Shown here piece by piece: positions 31,461 to 40,663 of a DNA stretch of 64,000 bases; position 1 is the stretch's first letter, and the number at the start of each line of letters is the position of its first letter. This DNA is from Betaproteobacteria bacterium (GTDB lineage: Bacteria > Pseudomonadota > Gammaproteobacteria > Burkholderiales > SG8-41). A program made the position numbers and the translations under genes. Under the pieces are notes generated by a model. It made no database searches. It saw only the letters and a list, made by a program, of their open reading frames with translations, and was not told the origin of the DNA. The stretch covers positions 1 through 64,000 of the forward strand of contig OMIN01000026.1 in the NCBI GenBank assembly GCA_900299145.1, in the 5' to 3' direction.

Positions 31461-33671
31461 TTAAGGTTTGTGAAGGTTGTGCAGCGGTTGCCAGCGCCTG
31501 AGCAGCAGGGCATTGCTCACTACTGACACCGACGACAGCGCCATCGCCGCGCCCGCAATCATCGGGTTGAGCAGCCCTGCCGCCGCCAGCGGGATGCCCA
31601 GTGCGTTGTAAAAAAACGCGAAGAACAGATTCTGGCGGATCTTGGCGAGCGTGGCGCGCGAGAGGCGTATGGCGTCCACCACGCCCATCAAATCATTGCG
31701 CATCAGCGTGATGCCGGCTGCCTGCACGGCCACATCCGCGCCACCACCGATGGCGAAACTGACATCAGCCGCCGCCAGCGCCGGCGCGTCGTTGACGCCG
31801 TCACCAGCCATGCCAGTGGTTTGCCGGGTTGATTGCAAGTATCTGATTTTATTGAGTTTATTTTCTGGCAATTGATTGGCCTCCCACTGCGCAATACCGG
31901 CTTCGCGCGCGATGGCGGCAGCGGTGAGCGCATTGTCACCGGTCAGCATTAGCGGCGTAATGCCCAGCCCCCGTAACGCACGTATCGCGGCGGGCGTGCT
32001 CTCGCGTAAACGATCGGCGATTGCGATCAAGCCGAGCACACGATCTGCGCGCGCGACAAACACCACCGTTTTGCCGGCTTGCTGATGCGAGACGACCGTG
32101 CTTTCCGGGAGCGCGAAACCCAGTGTCGTGGCGTAAGTCGGCGATCCCAGCACAACGGTCACGCCATCAAGAACGCCGCGCGCACCCTTGCCGGCAATGG
32201 CTTCAAATCCGCAGATGTTGCCTGCGGTAATGTGGCGTTCGCGCGCGTACGCCACTACTGCCAGTGCCAGCGGATGACGCGAACCCTGCTCCAGCGCCGC
32301 AGCTGCGGCAAGCAATTCAGATTCGGTCGCGCCAGGCATCACCACCACATCGGTGACCGCAGGCTTGCCCTCGGTCAGGGTGCCGGTCTTGTCGAGCACC
32401 AGCGTGGTAAGTTTGCCCGCGCTTTCCAGCGCCTGCGCGTCGCGCATCAGGATGCCTGCGCGCGCGCCCATGCCGCTGCCGACCATGATCGCGGCGGGCG
32501 TGGCGAGCCCCAGTGCGCAAGGGCATGCGATCACCAGCACCGCCACGGCGTTGATCAACCCGGTGCTGAAATTGCCGCCGATCAGCCACCAGCCCAGAAA
32601 AGTGGCCAGTGCCAATGCCATGACCACGGGAACAAAAATACCGGAAATCGTATCTGCCAGCCGCTGGATGGGCGCCTTGGAGCCTTGCGCCGCTTCCACC
32701 AGCCGCACGATCGCGGCGAGCGCGGTTTGCTCGCCCACGCCGGTGGCTGCACAGCGCAACAGCCCCTGCTGATTGATCGCACCCGCATAGACCCGCGCCC
32801 CCGCGCGCTTGGCCACCGGCAGGCTTTCACCGGTGAGCAGCGATTCATCCACGCTCGATTCACCGTCGAGCACCTCGCCGTCCACCGGCACGCTGTCGCC
32901 GGGGTGCACGATGAACACGTCCTGCAAGCGGATTTCCGCCACCGGAATTTCGACGCGTTCGCCGTGGCGTTCCACTGTCGCGGTTTTGGGCTGCAGGCGC
33001 AGCAGCTCCTCAATGGCGGACGAAGCCTTGGCGCGCGCGCGCATTTCCAGCACTTTGCCCAGCAGCACCAGCGTGATCACCATGGCGCTGGCTTCAAAGT
33101 AGACATGCAGCGGCAGTTGTAACCCCATCACGATCGCGCTATAGCCGTAAGCCATGGACGTGCCCAGCGCCACCAGCACGTCCATATTTGCCGTGCCGCC
33201 GCGGAGCGCATGCCACGCGCCCTTGTAGAACCGCGCGCCAGCCCAGAACTGCACCGGGGTCGCGAGCGCACATTGCAACCACAGCGGCAAAAAGTCGTGC
33301 CGGCCCATCACCATGGCGGCCATTTGTGTCATGAAGGGCAGCGTCAACAGCGCGGCGATGACGAAGCGCCGAAACTCGGTTTGATACACAGCGTCATGGA
33401 GCTGCTTTTCGCTCTCGCGCGAGGCGGCGGTTTTGACATGCGCGCCGTAACCGGCTTTTTCGATGGCTTTGATCAGCGCGTCCGGTGATGTGCTGGCCGG
33501 TGTGTAATCCACACGCGCTGTTTCACTGGCGAAATTCACACTCGCCGCCACGCCTGGCAGCCGGTTCAAAACCTTCTCGATGCGCGCAGCGCACGCAGCA
33601 CAGGTCATGCCGGTGAGGGCGAGGTCGACGTGCAGCGGCGGATGGGTAGAGGTAAGGGCAGCGGTGTCCAT
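31461..33671 (-). CDS. copA: Copper-exporting P1B-type ATPase CopA
   Basis: The 736-residue protein has one N-terminal HMA domain with GMTCAAC (C24, C27), eight transmembrane helices and the transport-site CPC (C383, C385). DKTGTLT carries phosphorylated D427. SRHPLA and the hinge GDGVNDAP (623-630) are also present. It pumps Cu(I) out of the cytoplasm using ATP. Residues NKIRYL (607-612), just before the hinge, are encoded by a near-perfect copy of the dispersed A/T-rich motif. An 31-bp palindrome lies 58 bases upstream of the start. It is followed by the CopZ-like gene. Confidence 0.95.
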   Translation of the reverse strand: MDTAALTSTHPPLHVDLALTGMTCAACAARIEKVLNRLPGVAASVNFASETARVDYTPASTSPDALIKAIEKAGYGAHVKTAASRESEKQLHDAVYQTEFRRFVIAALLTLPFMTQMAAMVMGRHDFLPLWLQCALATPVQFWAGARFYKGAWHALRGGTANMDVLVALGTSMAYGYSAIVMGLQLPLHVYFEASAMVITLVLLGKVLEMRARAKASSAIEELLRLQPKTATVERHGERVEIPVAEIRLQDVFIVHPGDSVPVDGEVLDGESSVDESLLTGESLPVAKRAGARVYAGAINQQGLLRCAATGVGEQTALAAIVRLVEAAQGSKAPIQRLADTISGIFVPVVMALALATFLGWWLIGGNFSTGLINAVAVLVIACPCALGLATPAAIMVGSGMGARAGILMRDAQALESAGKLTTLVLDKTGTLTEGKPAVTDVVVMPGATESELLAAAAALEQGSRHPLALAVVAYARERHITAGNICGFEAIAGKGARGVLDGVTVVLGSPTYATTLGFALPESTVVSHQQAGKTVVFVARADRVLGLIAIADRLRESTPAAIRALRGLGITPLMLTGDNALTAAAIAREAGIAQWEANQLPENKLNKIRYLQSTRQTTGMAGDGVNDAPALAAADVSFAIGGGADVAVQAAGITLMRNDLMGVVDAIRLSRATLAKIRQNLFFAFFYNALGIPLAAAGLLNPMIAGAAMALSSVSVVSNALLLRRWQPLHNLHKP
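31836..31853 (-). repeat. Dispersed A/T-rich 18-mer inside copA
   Basis: Minus-strand AATAAAATCAGATACTTG matches 17 of 18 positions and is read in frame as NKIRYL, an A/T-only patch in an otherwise GC-rich, conserved part of the ATPase gene. Confidence 0.8.
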
Positions 33672-33728
33672 GGCGGCTTACTCTACTGCTATATGGGGAC
33701 GCCGCGTTGAGTTAAAACAAGGGAGGCC

Positions 33729-33759
33729 TTATTTGGCGTTCACAGTGACCGCTAAATAA
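33729..33759. promoter_or_regulatory. 31-bp near-perfect palindrome upstream of copA
   Basis: TTATTTGGCGTTCAC and GTGACCGCTAAATAA are inverted copies (13 of 15 pairs) around a central A at 33744. It lies between the acyl-CoA synthetase stop and the copA start, both on the minus strand. An operator for a dimeric regulator of copA and a 3' hairpin of the synthetase mRNA are both possible. The minus-strand side has no T-run, which weakens the terminator reading. Confidence 0.5.
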
Positions 33760-33777
33760 CCCTTTTTATAAAATATT

Positions 33778-33795
33778 AATAAAAACAAATACTTA
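33778..33795 (+). repeat. Dispersed A/T-rich 18-mer overlapping a stop codon
   Basis: AATAAAAACAAATACTTA is a perfect match. The terminal TTA is, on the minus strand, the TAA stop codon of the acyl-CoA synthetase gene. Confidence 0.85.
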
Positions 33796-35919
33796 CGATA
33801 CTTTCTGACTTTCACGCAACACCACCAGCGCATCAGCCGCCACGACGCCCTTACCCTTGGCCCTGGCAAACAGCGGATTGATATCGATTTCAGCAATCTG
33901 GCCGCGGTGATCGTTGATGAGCCACGACAGGCGTACCAGCACGTCCGCAATGGCGTCCGTGTCCACCGGCGGTGCGCCGCGGTAGCCGTCGAGGATTTTC
34001 GCCCCCTTGAGTTCGGCCAGCATGTCTTGCGCGGTGGCGGCAGTGACGGGCGCAAAGCGGTGTGAAACGTCGTGCAGCACTTCGGTCAGCACGCCGCCCA
34101 GGCCCACCATCACGTAAGGGCCGAAGTGCGGGTCGTTGACTGCACCGACGATCAGCTCGACGCCGCTGGCCATTTCCTGCACCGAAATGCCGTCGATGCG
34201 CGCATTGGGGGCGAATTTCTTGCCGCCGGCCGTGACAGCCTTCGCTGCGGCCTTCAATTCGTCCAGCGTTTTCACATTCAGGCGCACGGCGTCAGCTTCA
34301 GTCTTATGGGGGATATCCGCCGAGGCAAGTTTTACCGCTACCGGAAAACTCACCGGACTTTGTTCCAGTGCGAGGATCGCATCCAGCGGCATCAGCACTT
34401 CGCGGGTTACGGGAACGCCGTAGCGGGCGAGGCATTGCTTGGAGACATGTTCGGCGAGCGCTCCTGTGCCGCCTGCGAAATCAAGCGCTGGTTTTTCGAC
34501 AGGCCGTGCCGCCGCACTATCGCCTTGCGCCAGCAGCTTTTGCCGTTTCATCGAAAAATCGGTGAAGAGGCCCACCGCGCGGCCGGCATCGGCGGCGAAA
34601 CTCGGGCAGTAGATGCCATTTTTTTCGAGTTCAGTTTTGATGTCCAGATCCAGTCCGGGGGAGGGCGCCCAGCCGACGATGATTGGCTTTTCACTGCGCT
34701 TTGCAATATCCAGAAACTTTGGCAACCATTCCTTCAGCACCGGGCCGCCGGCGCTGCGCACATGCAGCATGTCCCAGTTCGGTTCGTTGACTATGATTTC
34801 GAGCACGGTGTGCTGCTGGCCGTAAACTGGCGTGGTGTCGATGGGGTTGCCGCGTGAGCCATAATCGGCGACTACTGCTTTCAACTTCTCCGCGGTTTCC
34901 ACGGAGGGCAGCGGCAGTTGCAAGCCGTTGCGCTCATACGCCTCAGCGGCCATCACGCCCCAGCCGCCGGAGCCGGTCAGCACGCCGATGTTGCGCCCTT
35001 TGGGATAGCGCCCGCCGAGCACCAGCTTGGCAACGTCGGCGAGTTCATTCAGATCATGCACTTCGATAAAACCGCCTTCACGGAATGCCGCTTTGAATAG
35101 CGTGTAATCCGCGGTGAGTTTGCCGGTATGCGACCCGGCCGCGCGGCGGCCCGCACCGCTGTTGCCGACCTTGAGCAGAATAATCGGCTTACCCACTGCT
35201 AGCGCGCGTTTGCCGAGTTCGCGCAGTTTCGCCCCTTCGGTGCTGGATTCCAGATAGGCGGCGATGACTTTTACGTCGTCCATGCCGAGCAGCGTGTGCG
35301 CGAAATCGAAAAAATTCAGATCGGCTTCGTTGCCGCACGATACCAGGTAGCGCGTATCGACGCCGCGCGCGTGTGCATGTGCCACGATGCTCAAACCCAC
35401 GCCGCCGCTTTGCGATACCACTGCCACCGGGCCGGGTTCGAGCGACTTGTCGTAGAGCGCCCCGCCGAACGCGCAGAAGGCGCGCGTGGCGATGTTGGCT
35501 ACTCCGATGCAGTTGGGGCCGACCACGCGCACGCCACTTTCCTTGATGGCGGCATCGAGTTCCTTTTGTGCGGCCGCACCGAGCTCACCGGTTTCCGCGA
35601 AGCCGCCGGCCAGCACCACGGCAAACGGTATACCCGCCTTGCCGCAATCGCGCAGCGCATTGGGCACGTTCGCGGCGGACACGGCGACCAGCGCCACGTC
35701 AACCGCGCCGGGAATCGCTTGCGCGTTCGGATACGCTTTCAGGCCCTGTACCTCGGGCCGGTTGGGATTGACCGGATAGAGTTTCCCGGCATATCCGGAA
35801 TCGAGCATCAGGCGCAGCGGCTGGCCGCTGATGGCGGAAAGGTTGGTGGATGCGCCAATGATGGCGATGGATTGCGGGGTGAGGAGCCGGGTGAGGTCGA
35901 TGTGGTGTTGCGTGGTCAT
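33793..35919 (-). CDS. Acetate--CoA ligase family protein (ADP-forming acyl-CoA synthetase)
   Basis: The 708-residue protein fuses the alpha and beta parts of ADP-forming acyl-CoA synthetases. An N-terminal CoA-binding Rossmann domain (SIAIIGASTNLSAISG) leads. A succinyl-CoA ligase-like domain follows with the phosphohistidine region (AAGSHTGKLTAD, His in GSHTG), and then a C-terminal ATP-grasp domain (VKLASADIPHKTEADAVRLN). These enzymes make acyl-CoA from an acid, ATP and CoA. The stop codon is provided by a copy of the dispersed A/T-rich motif. Substrate range unknown; this family often serves aromatic or short-chain acid catabolism. Confidence 0.9.
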   Translation of the reverse strand: MTTQHHIDLTRLLTPQSIAIIGASTNLSAISGQPLRLMLDSGYAGKLYPVNPNRPEVQGLKAYPNAQAIPGAVDVALVAVSAANVPNALRDCGKAGIPFAVVLAGGFAETGELGAAAQKELDAAIKESGVRVVGPNCIGVANIATRAFCAFGGALYDKSLEPGPVAVVSQSGGVGLSIVAHAHARGVDTRYLVSCGNEADLNFFDFAHTLLGMDDVKVIAAYLESSTEGAKLRELGKRALAVGKPIILLKVGNSGAGRRAAGSHTGKLTADYTLFKAAFREGGFIEVHDLNELADVAKLVLGGRYPKGRNIGVLTGSGGWGVMAAEAYERNGLQLPLPSVETAEKLKAVVADYGSRGNPIDTTPVYGQQHTVLEIIVNEPNWDMLHVRSAGGPVLKEWLPKFLDIAKRSEKPIIVGWAPSPGLDLDIKTELEKNGIYCPSFAADAGRAVGLFTDFSMKRQKLLAQGDSAAARPVEKPALDFAGGTGALAEHVSKQCLARYGVPVTREVLMPLDAILALEQSPVSFPVAVKLASADIPHKTEADAVRLNVKTLDELKAAAKAVTAGGKKFAPNARIDGISVQEMASGVELIVGAVNDPHFGPYVMVGLGGVLTEVLHDVSHRFAPVTAATAQDMLAELKGAKILDGYRGAPPVDTDAIADVLVRLSWLINDHRGQIAEIDINPLFARAKGKGVVAADALVVLRESQKVS

Positions 35920-35949
35920 GTCGATTGTGAAGAGGTGTGTTTACCAAAG

Positions 35950-36048
35950 CCGTCATTCTGGCGAAAGCCAGAATCCAGTACGTAAGAAATTACCGGCGCG
36001 TAACGCCGCAAGTTACAACCTGGGTTCCAGCTTTCGCTGGAACGACGG
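35950..36048 (+). repeat. Inverted-repeat element, REP-like
   Basis: CCGTCATTCTGGCGAAAGCC at the left and GGGTTCCAGCTTTCGCTGGA followed by ACGACGG at the right form inverted ends, related to 14445-14558 and 19846-19929. It fills the spacer between two minus-strand genes, the carboxylase and the acyl-CoA synthetase. Confidence 0.75.
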
Positions 36049-36089
36049 GGAGGGGTGTGGATGAGTTTGGCTGAGGAAAAAATTGACTA

Positions 36090-37649
36090 TCAAGGCCGCA
36101 TCGTAAACGAAGCCACTCCCGGCGTCAGCAGCGGTTCCGCCAGACGGACAAACTCGCACAGCAACTTTCGCGAGTCGCGCGGATCAATGATTTCCTCGAC
36201 CCAGAACGTTTCCGCCGATCGAAACGGCGAGCGCAGTTTGTTCAGCCGGTCTTCGATCTCGGCAAGTTTCGCCTTGGGGTCGGGCGCGGCGTCAATGTCG
36301 GCGCGGTACGCGGCTTCGATGCCGCCTTCCAGCGGCAATGATCCCCAGTGTGCTGACGGCCATGCATACCGCAGCGCGAGCCTGCTGGGGGGCTGATGCA
36401 GTGCACCGGCAACGCCGAATACATTACGCACGATGATCGAACACCACGGCACGGTGCATTGATCCAGTGCCGTCATCACGCGCACGCCGGCGCGAATGGT
36501 GGCGGTTTCTTCGGCTTGCAGGCCGACCAGAAAGCCGGGGCAATCCACAAGGTGCACCACGGGAATGTGAAACGTCTGTGCAAGATCAACAAAGCGGATG
36601 ATCTTGGCGCAGGCATCCGCCGTCCACGCGCCGGCGTAGTGATAGGGATCACCAGCCATCACCGCCACGCCGCGCCCTTCGATGCGCGCAAGGCCGGTAA
36701 TAATGGAGCGGCCGAACAGCTGCCCCATTTCAAAAAAACTGCCGGCATCCACCAGCGCTTCGATAATGGGGCGCATTTTGTAGACGCGGCGCTTGTCGCG
36801 GGGAATGGCTTTCAACAATGCTTCGTCGTTGCGCGGCGCGCTGTCCGTGTACGGCGCCAGCGGCGGCGTGGCATGCACTGACGAAGGCAGGTACGACAAA
36901 AAGCGCCGCGCGCAGGCGAAGGCTTCTGCCTCGGTATCGACGGCGTGATCCACCGCACCGGCCTTGCATTGGATTTGCCAGCCGCCGAGTTCCAGCTTGC
37001 TGAGTTTCTGGCCGATGCGTTCCACCACCGGCGGCCCGGCTACAAACATCGCTGAGGTGGATTTGGTCATTACCGAATAATGGCTCGCCGCCAGCCGCGC
37101 GGCGCCCAGGCCCGCCACCGACCCCAGCCCCAGCGCCACCACCGGCACCACGCCCAGATTCATGGCCGCATAGTGATAGCCTGCCGCGCCCGCGACGCGC
37201 CCCGGCAGATTGGCACGTCCCGTGGTTTCGATGGTTTTTACCGAGCCTCCACCGCCGGAGCCTTCGATGATGCGGATGATGGGCAGGCGAAATTCGTTCG
37301 CCATCTGCTCCGCCATGATGGTCTTTTCCTTGATCGTGGCATCCGCCGAGCCGCCGCGCACGGTGAAATCGTCGCCGCACACCACCACCGGCCGTCCGTC
37401 GATCATGCCACGGCCGAAAACACAATTGGCGGCCTGCAACCCGGTCAGATTGTTCGCCGCGTCGTAGCTCGCCTTGCCCGTGATGGCGCCGACTTCGTGA
37501 AAGCTGCCGGCATCCAGCACGCCGGTGATGCGTTCGCGTACGGTCAGACGGCCGCCGTCGTGCTGGCGTTTTACCTTGTCCGCGCCGCCCATTTGTTGGG
37601 CCAGCGCTTCGCGCGTGCGCAGTTCGTCGAGTTCGGGTTGCCAGGTCAT
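36090..37649 (-). CDS. Acyl-CoA carboxylase carboxyltransferase (beta) subunit
   Basis: The 519-residue protein has both halves of the carboxyltransferase fold. The N-terminal half has GADKVKRQHDGGRLTVRERI and IRIIEGSGGGGSVKT, and the C-terminal half has FFEMGQLFGRSIITGLARIEG and PVVHLVDCPGFLVG. Family members move CO2 from carboxybiotin to propionyl-, methylcrotonyl- or another acyl-CoA. No biotin carboxylase/BCCP alpha subunit is adjacent, so its partner is elsewhere or it acts differently, as in decarboxylases. It lies between the acyl-CoA synthetase and a divergent glutathione peroxidase. No ribosome-binding site is evident. Confidence 0.88.
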   Translation of the reverse strand: MTWQPELDELRTREALAQQMGGADKVKRQHDGGRLTVRERITGVLDAGSFHEVGAITGKASYDAANNLTGLQAANCVFGRGMIDGRPVVVCGDDFTVRGGSADATIKEKTIMAEQMANEFRLPIIRIIEGSGGGGSVKTIETTGRANLPGRVAGAAGYHYAAMNLGVVPVVALGLGSVAGLGAARLAASHYSVMTKSTSAMFVAGPPVVERIGQKLSKLELGGWQIQCKAGAVDHAVDTEAEAFACARRFLSYLPSSVHATPPLAPYTDSAPRNDEALLKAIPRDKRRVYKMRPIIEALVDAGSFFEMGQLFGRSIITGLARIEGRGVAVMAGDPYHYAGAWTADACAKIIRFVDLAQTFHIPVVHLVDCPGFLVGLQAEETATIRAGVRVMTALDQCTVPWCSIIVRNVFGVAGALHQPPSRLALRYAWPSAHWGSLPLEGGIEAAYRADIDAAPDPKAKLAEIEDRLNKLRSPFRSAETFWVEEIIDPRDSRKLLCEFVRLAEPLLTPGVASFTMRP

Positions 37650-37665
37650 GGTTGTATAAAAAGTT

Positions 37666-37683
37666 AATTAAATCATATACTTA
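37666..37683 (+). repeat. Dispersed A/T-rich 18-mer between divergent genes
   Basis: AATTAAATCATATACTTA matches 17 of 18 positions. It sits 16 bases upstream of the carboxylase start codon and 88 bases upstream of the glutathione peroxidase. Confidence 0.78.
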
Positions 37684-37771
37684 AAATGAACCCTATGCGG
37701 TCGCAGTAGCTGCACCCCGCGTCGGGTAAACTGCGAGCCGTGTTACGCCAAAACCGAATCGGAATATCGCC

Positions 37772-38305
37772 ATGAAAATCATTCAGCTTCTGCTGGCTGC
37801 TGTTGCCGGGTTGGCCGCGCCGTTGGCCTGGAGTTGTTCACCGCTGCTGGATCACAAGTTTACGTCACTGCAGGGTCAACCGGTGAATCTGTGCGCGTAC
37901 GCCAACCGGCCGATACTGGTGGTGAATACCGCCAGCAAGTGCGGCTATACCGGCCAGTTTGAAAAGCTCGAGGCACTGAACACGTCGTATGAAAAACGCG
38001 GGCTGGTGGTGCTGGGGTTTCCGTCGAATGATTTTAATCAGGAACTTGCCACCAACAGGGAAATTGCCAATTTCTGCCGGCTGACATATGCCATCGAGTT
38101 TCCGATGATCGAGCAGGGCGCTGTGACGGGCGCGAAGGCGTCGCCGTTTTTCAAACAATTGGCCAGCGCCGCGGGCGAAGCGCCGCAGTGGAATTTCCAC
38201 AAATACCTGATCGCGCCGGACGGTAAAACGGTTTATGGGTTTCGCAGCGCGGTCGAGCCCGACAGCCCGGAAATCATGAAGCGGCTAAAACCGATGCTCA
38301 AGTAG
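37772..38305 (+). CDS. Exported glutathione peroxidase family protein (Cys type)
   Basis: The 177-residue protein has a signal peptide (MKIIQLLLAAVAGLAAPLAWS) and the thioredoxin-like GPx fold: VVNTASKCGYTGQFEKLEAL with a peroxidatic Cys where selenoprotein versions carry Sec, VLGFPSNDF with the Gln-region equivalent, and WNFHKYLIAPDG with the catalytic Trp and Asn. It would reduce peroxides in the periplasm, probably with thioredoxin-like donors. A plain TGC codon encodes the active Cys, so this is not a second selenoprotein. Confidence 0.9.
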   Translation: MKIIQLLLAAVAGLAAPLAWSCSPLLDHKFTSLQGQPVNLCAYANRPILVVNTASKCGYTGQFEKLEALNTSYEKRGLVVLGFPSNDFNQELATNREIANFCRLTYAIEFPMIEQGAVTGAKASPFFKQLASAAGEAPQWNFHKYLIAPDGKTVYGFRSAVEPDSPEIMKRLKPMLK

Positions 38306-38335
38306 CACGCGGCTGAATCACAAGAAATAAAAATT

Positions 38336-38353
38336 TTTAAAAACAGATAGTTA
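38336..38353 (+). repeat. Dispersed A/T-rich 18-mer between convergent genes
   Basis: TTTAAAAACAGATAGTTA matches 16 of 18 positions and is followed by CGATAT, an extension shared with other copies. Confidence 0.75.
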
Positions 38354-38377
38354 CGATATTCCCCAGCGGGCTGAGCG

Positions 38378-40630
38378 TTAGGGCGCAGGCGTGGGTGTGG
38401 ACGCGCCTTCGCCTGCCGCCTGCTGCGGCGCTGTCCACTTTGCCAACATGTCGCGCAGCTTGCCAAGGTTTACCGGTTTTGCGAGATAGTCGTCCATGCC
38501 AGCATCGAGACACTGCTGGCGGTCATCGGCCAGCGCGTTTGCTGTCAGTGCAACTATCGGTACGCGTGTGCCGCCGGACTGATCATGCCGGATGGCCGCC
38601 GCCGCCTGGTAGCCGTCCAGCACCGGCATTTGGCAATCCATGAGTATCAGATCGAACGTGGCCTGCCGTGCCGCCTCGACCGCCAGTTGTCCGTTTTCCA
38701 CGATGGTGGAGGTTGCACCCAGGCGCTGGAGCATGGCGCGGATGACTTCCTTGTTGACGGCGTTGTCTTCGGCGACCAGCACGCGCACGGGAAAGGTCGC
38801 GGCCGCTGATTGTGGCGCTTTGACCGCAGGCGCTGCCGTTGTTGCCGGAATGCCGAAGGGCAGATCAAACCACAGTGATGTGCCTTTTCCCAACGTGCTT
38901 TCAAGGTGGAGATCGCCACCCATTAATTCGACCAGATGCTTGCATATCACCAGTCCCAGACCGGTGCCCCCGAAATTGCGCGTGGTCGAACTGTCCGCCT
39001 GCGTGAAAGGCTGGAACAGTCGCGCCTTTGCCGCGTCGTCGATGCCGATGCCGGTGTCTCGAACGGTAAAGCGCAGCCAGAGTTTCCCGCTGGTGCGGTC
39101 GCGGCGGTCATTGACATACACCCCAACGGTGATTTCCCCATGTTCCGTGAATTTCACCGCGTTGCCAGCCAGATTGGACAACACCTGGCGCAGCCGCGTC
39201 GGGTCGCCGGCGAGTTGCGCAGGCAGCGTAGGGTCGATCTTCACGGTAAGTAGCGTGCCGCGGTTTGCCGCAAGCTCGCGGTAGGCGTCGCCAATGTCGG
39301 TGACCATCGCTACCGGATTGAAGGCGATGTCTTCCAGCTTGACTGCGCGCGCCTCGATCTTGGCAAGGTCGAGTATGTCGCTCAGCAATTCATGCAGCGT
39401 GCGGCCCGAGGCGGTAATCGCACGCGTGTATTTGCGCTGTTCCTCGCTTAGCGGCGTACCTTGCAGCAACTCGGCCATGCCCAGCACGCCATTGAGCGGC
39501 GTGCGGATTTCGTGGCTCATGTTTGACAGAAATTGCGACTTGGCGTCGCTCGCGGCTTCGGCGGCGGCTTTTGCTTCTGCCAGCTCGCGATTGCGCGTCA
39601 ACAGTGCTGCAGTCAGTTCATCGAGCACGCCCACCACCGAAGTCACCTCATTGCCGGTGCGTTCTTCCGTCGGTGCGACACCAGTCAACTTGTTGACTGA
39701 TCGTTCGGCACGCTGCCGCAGTGACCGCAGAGGCTGCATCAACAGCGCCACCAGTATTATTCCCGCGATGACGCTGGCTATCAGAATCGCCAGAGCGGAT
39801 AACACCATTTGCTGCCGGGTTTTCTCAAGCCCCTTATAGACGGCACTACTGTCGATTTCGGCCAGCACGACAAACCCTTCATCGACAATCAGCACCGGGA
39901 GGTACACGCGTGTTACTCGTGTCGCGGCGTCTTCCCGGTAAATCGGAATTTTCTGCTCGAACGCCTCGCGTATTGCAGTCGCGTCCAGTGATTCCAGCAT
40001 ACCAGGCGCCGAGGTTGCCACCGGTTTGGAACGCGACACCAGTACGAGATTTGCACCTATCTGGCGGCTCAGGTTCGCCAGATAATTGCTGTTCATATAA
40101 ATGCCGGTCATCAACGTGCCGGTGATTCTGCCGTTTTGCCTCAGCGGTTCGATTGCGCGCACGGTGACGCCTTTGGCTTCGATAGTGGTGGCGATTCCGC
40201 TTGCACCGGTCAGGGCCTCGGTGACACCCCACACAGCGGAGCGCTCGCCCACCGCAGCATTGCTTCCCGCGCGGTAAACAATTGTTTCACTGGCGTCGGT
40301 AATTTCCAGCAGATCGATCTGCCTGCCTGAAAAAAGCTGTTTGAGCGTATCGTCGAGCAACTGCTCGCGGCTGGCGACGTTGCCCGTTGCTGCCGTGGCC
40401 AGCGTGGGGTTGGACGCCAGCAGCTTCGCCAATTCGCGCGTTCGCGTCGTTTCCCGCTGCAATAGTTGCTCGATGATATTGCCCAGCGTTTTGACCTTGT
40501 CAATCTCGCGTTCGCGCACGGTTTGCCGCAATTGCTCGCTCGTTGTCAGATAGGCACTGCCCTGTGACAACAGGATGACCATCACCAGCAACGCTGTTAG
40601 CGAAGCCGTAATGCCATAGCGAAATTGCAT
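38378..40630 (-). CDS. Membrane hybrid sensor histidine kinase/response regulator
   Basis: The 750-residue protein has TM1 (about 7-27), a periplasmic Cache-like sensor region (about 30-270), TM2 (about 277-297) and a HAMP-like linker. A HisKA domain follows with phospho-acceptor H373 (SNMSHEIRTPLNG), then an ATPase domain with NAVKFT, DTGIG and GGTGLGL. A C-terminal receiver has E621-D622, phospho-acceptor D665 (LILMDCQMP) and K718. It is 33 bp downstream of a PstS-like binding-protein gene on the same strand. That protein may present the signal, suggesting a ligand-sensing unit for phosphate or another oxyanion. No complete output regulator is adjacent. Confidence 0.92.
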   Translation of the reverse strand: MQFRYGITASLTALLVMVILLSQGSAYLTTSEQLRQTVREREIDKVKTLGNIIEQLLQRETTRTRELAKLLASNPTLATAATGNVASREQLLDDTLKQLFSGRQIDLLEITDASETIVYRAGSNAAVGERSAVWGVTEALTGASGIATTIEAKGVTVRAIEPLRQNGRITGTLMTGIYMNSNYLANLSRQIGANLVLVSRSKPVATSAPGMLESLDATAIREAFEQKIPIYREDAATRVTRVYLPVLIVDEGFVVLAEIDSSAVYKGLEKTRQQMVLSALAILIASVIAGIILVALLMQPLRSLRQRAERSVNKLTGVAPTEERTGNEVTSVVGVLDELTAALLTRNRELAEAKAAAEAASDAKSQFLSNMSHEIRTPLNGVLGMAELLQGTPLSEEQRKYTRAITASGRTLHELLSDILDLAKIEARAVKLEDIAFNPVAMVTDIGDAYRELAANRGTLLTVKIDPTLPAQLAGDPTRLRQVLSNLAGNAVKFTEHGEITVGVYVNDRRDRTSGKLWLRFTVRDTGIGIDDAAKARLFQPFTQADSSTTRNFGGTGLGLVICKHLVELMGGDLHLESTLGKGTSLWFDLPFGIPATTAAPAVKAPQSAAATFPVRVLVAEDNAVNKEVIRAMLQRLGATSTIVENGQLAVEAARQATFDLILMDCQMPVLDGYQAAAAIRHDQSGGTRVPIVALTANALADDRQQCLDAGMDDYLAKPVNLGKLRDMLAKWTAPQQAAGEGASTPTPAP

Positions 40631-40663
40631 GACGGGGAAACCGGCCAGATAGTTGCCGCGCCG

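Noticed and set aside
37772-38305. Glutathione peroxidase as a second selenoprotein
   Set aside because: The active-site residue is encoded by a normal TGC Cys codon and no in-frame UGA exists.
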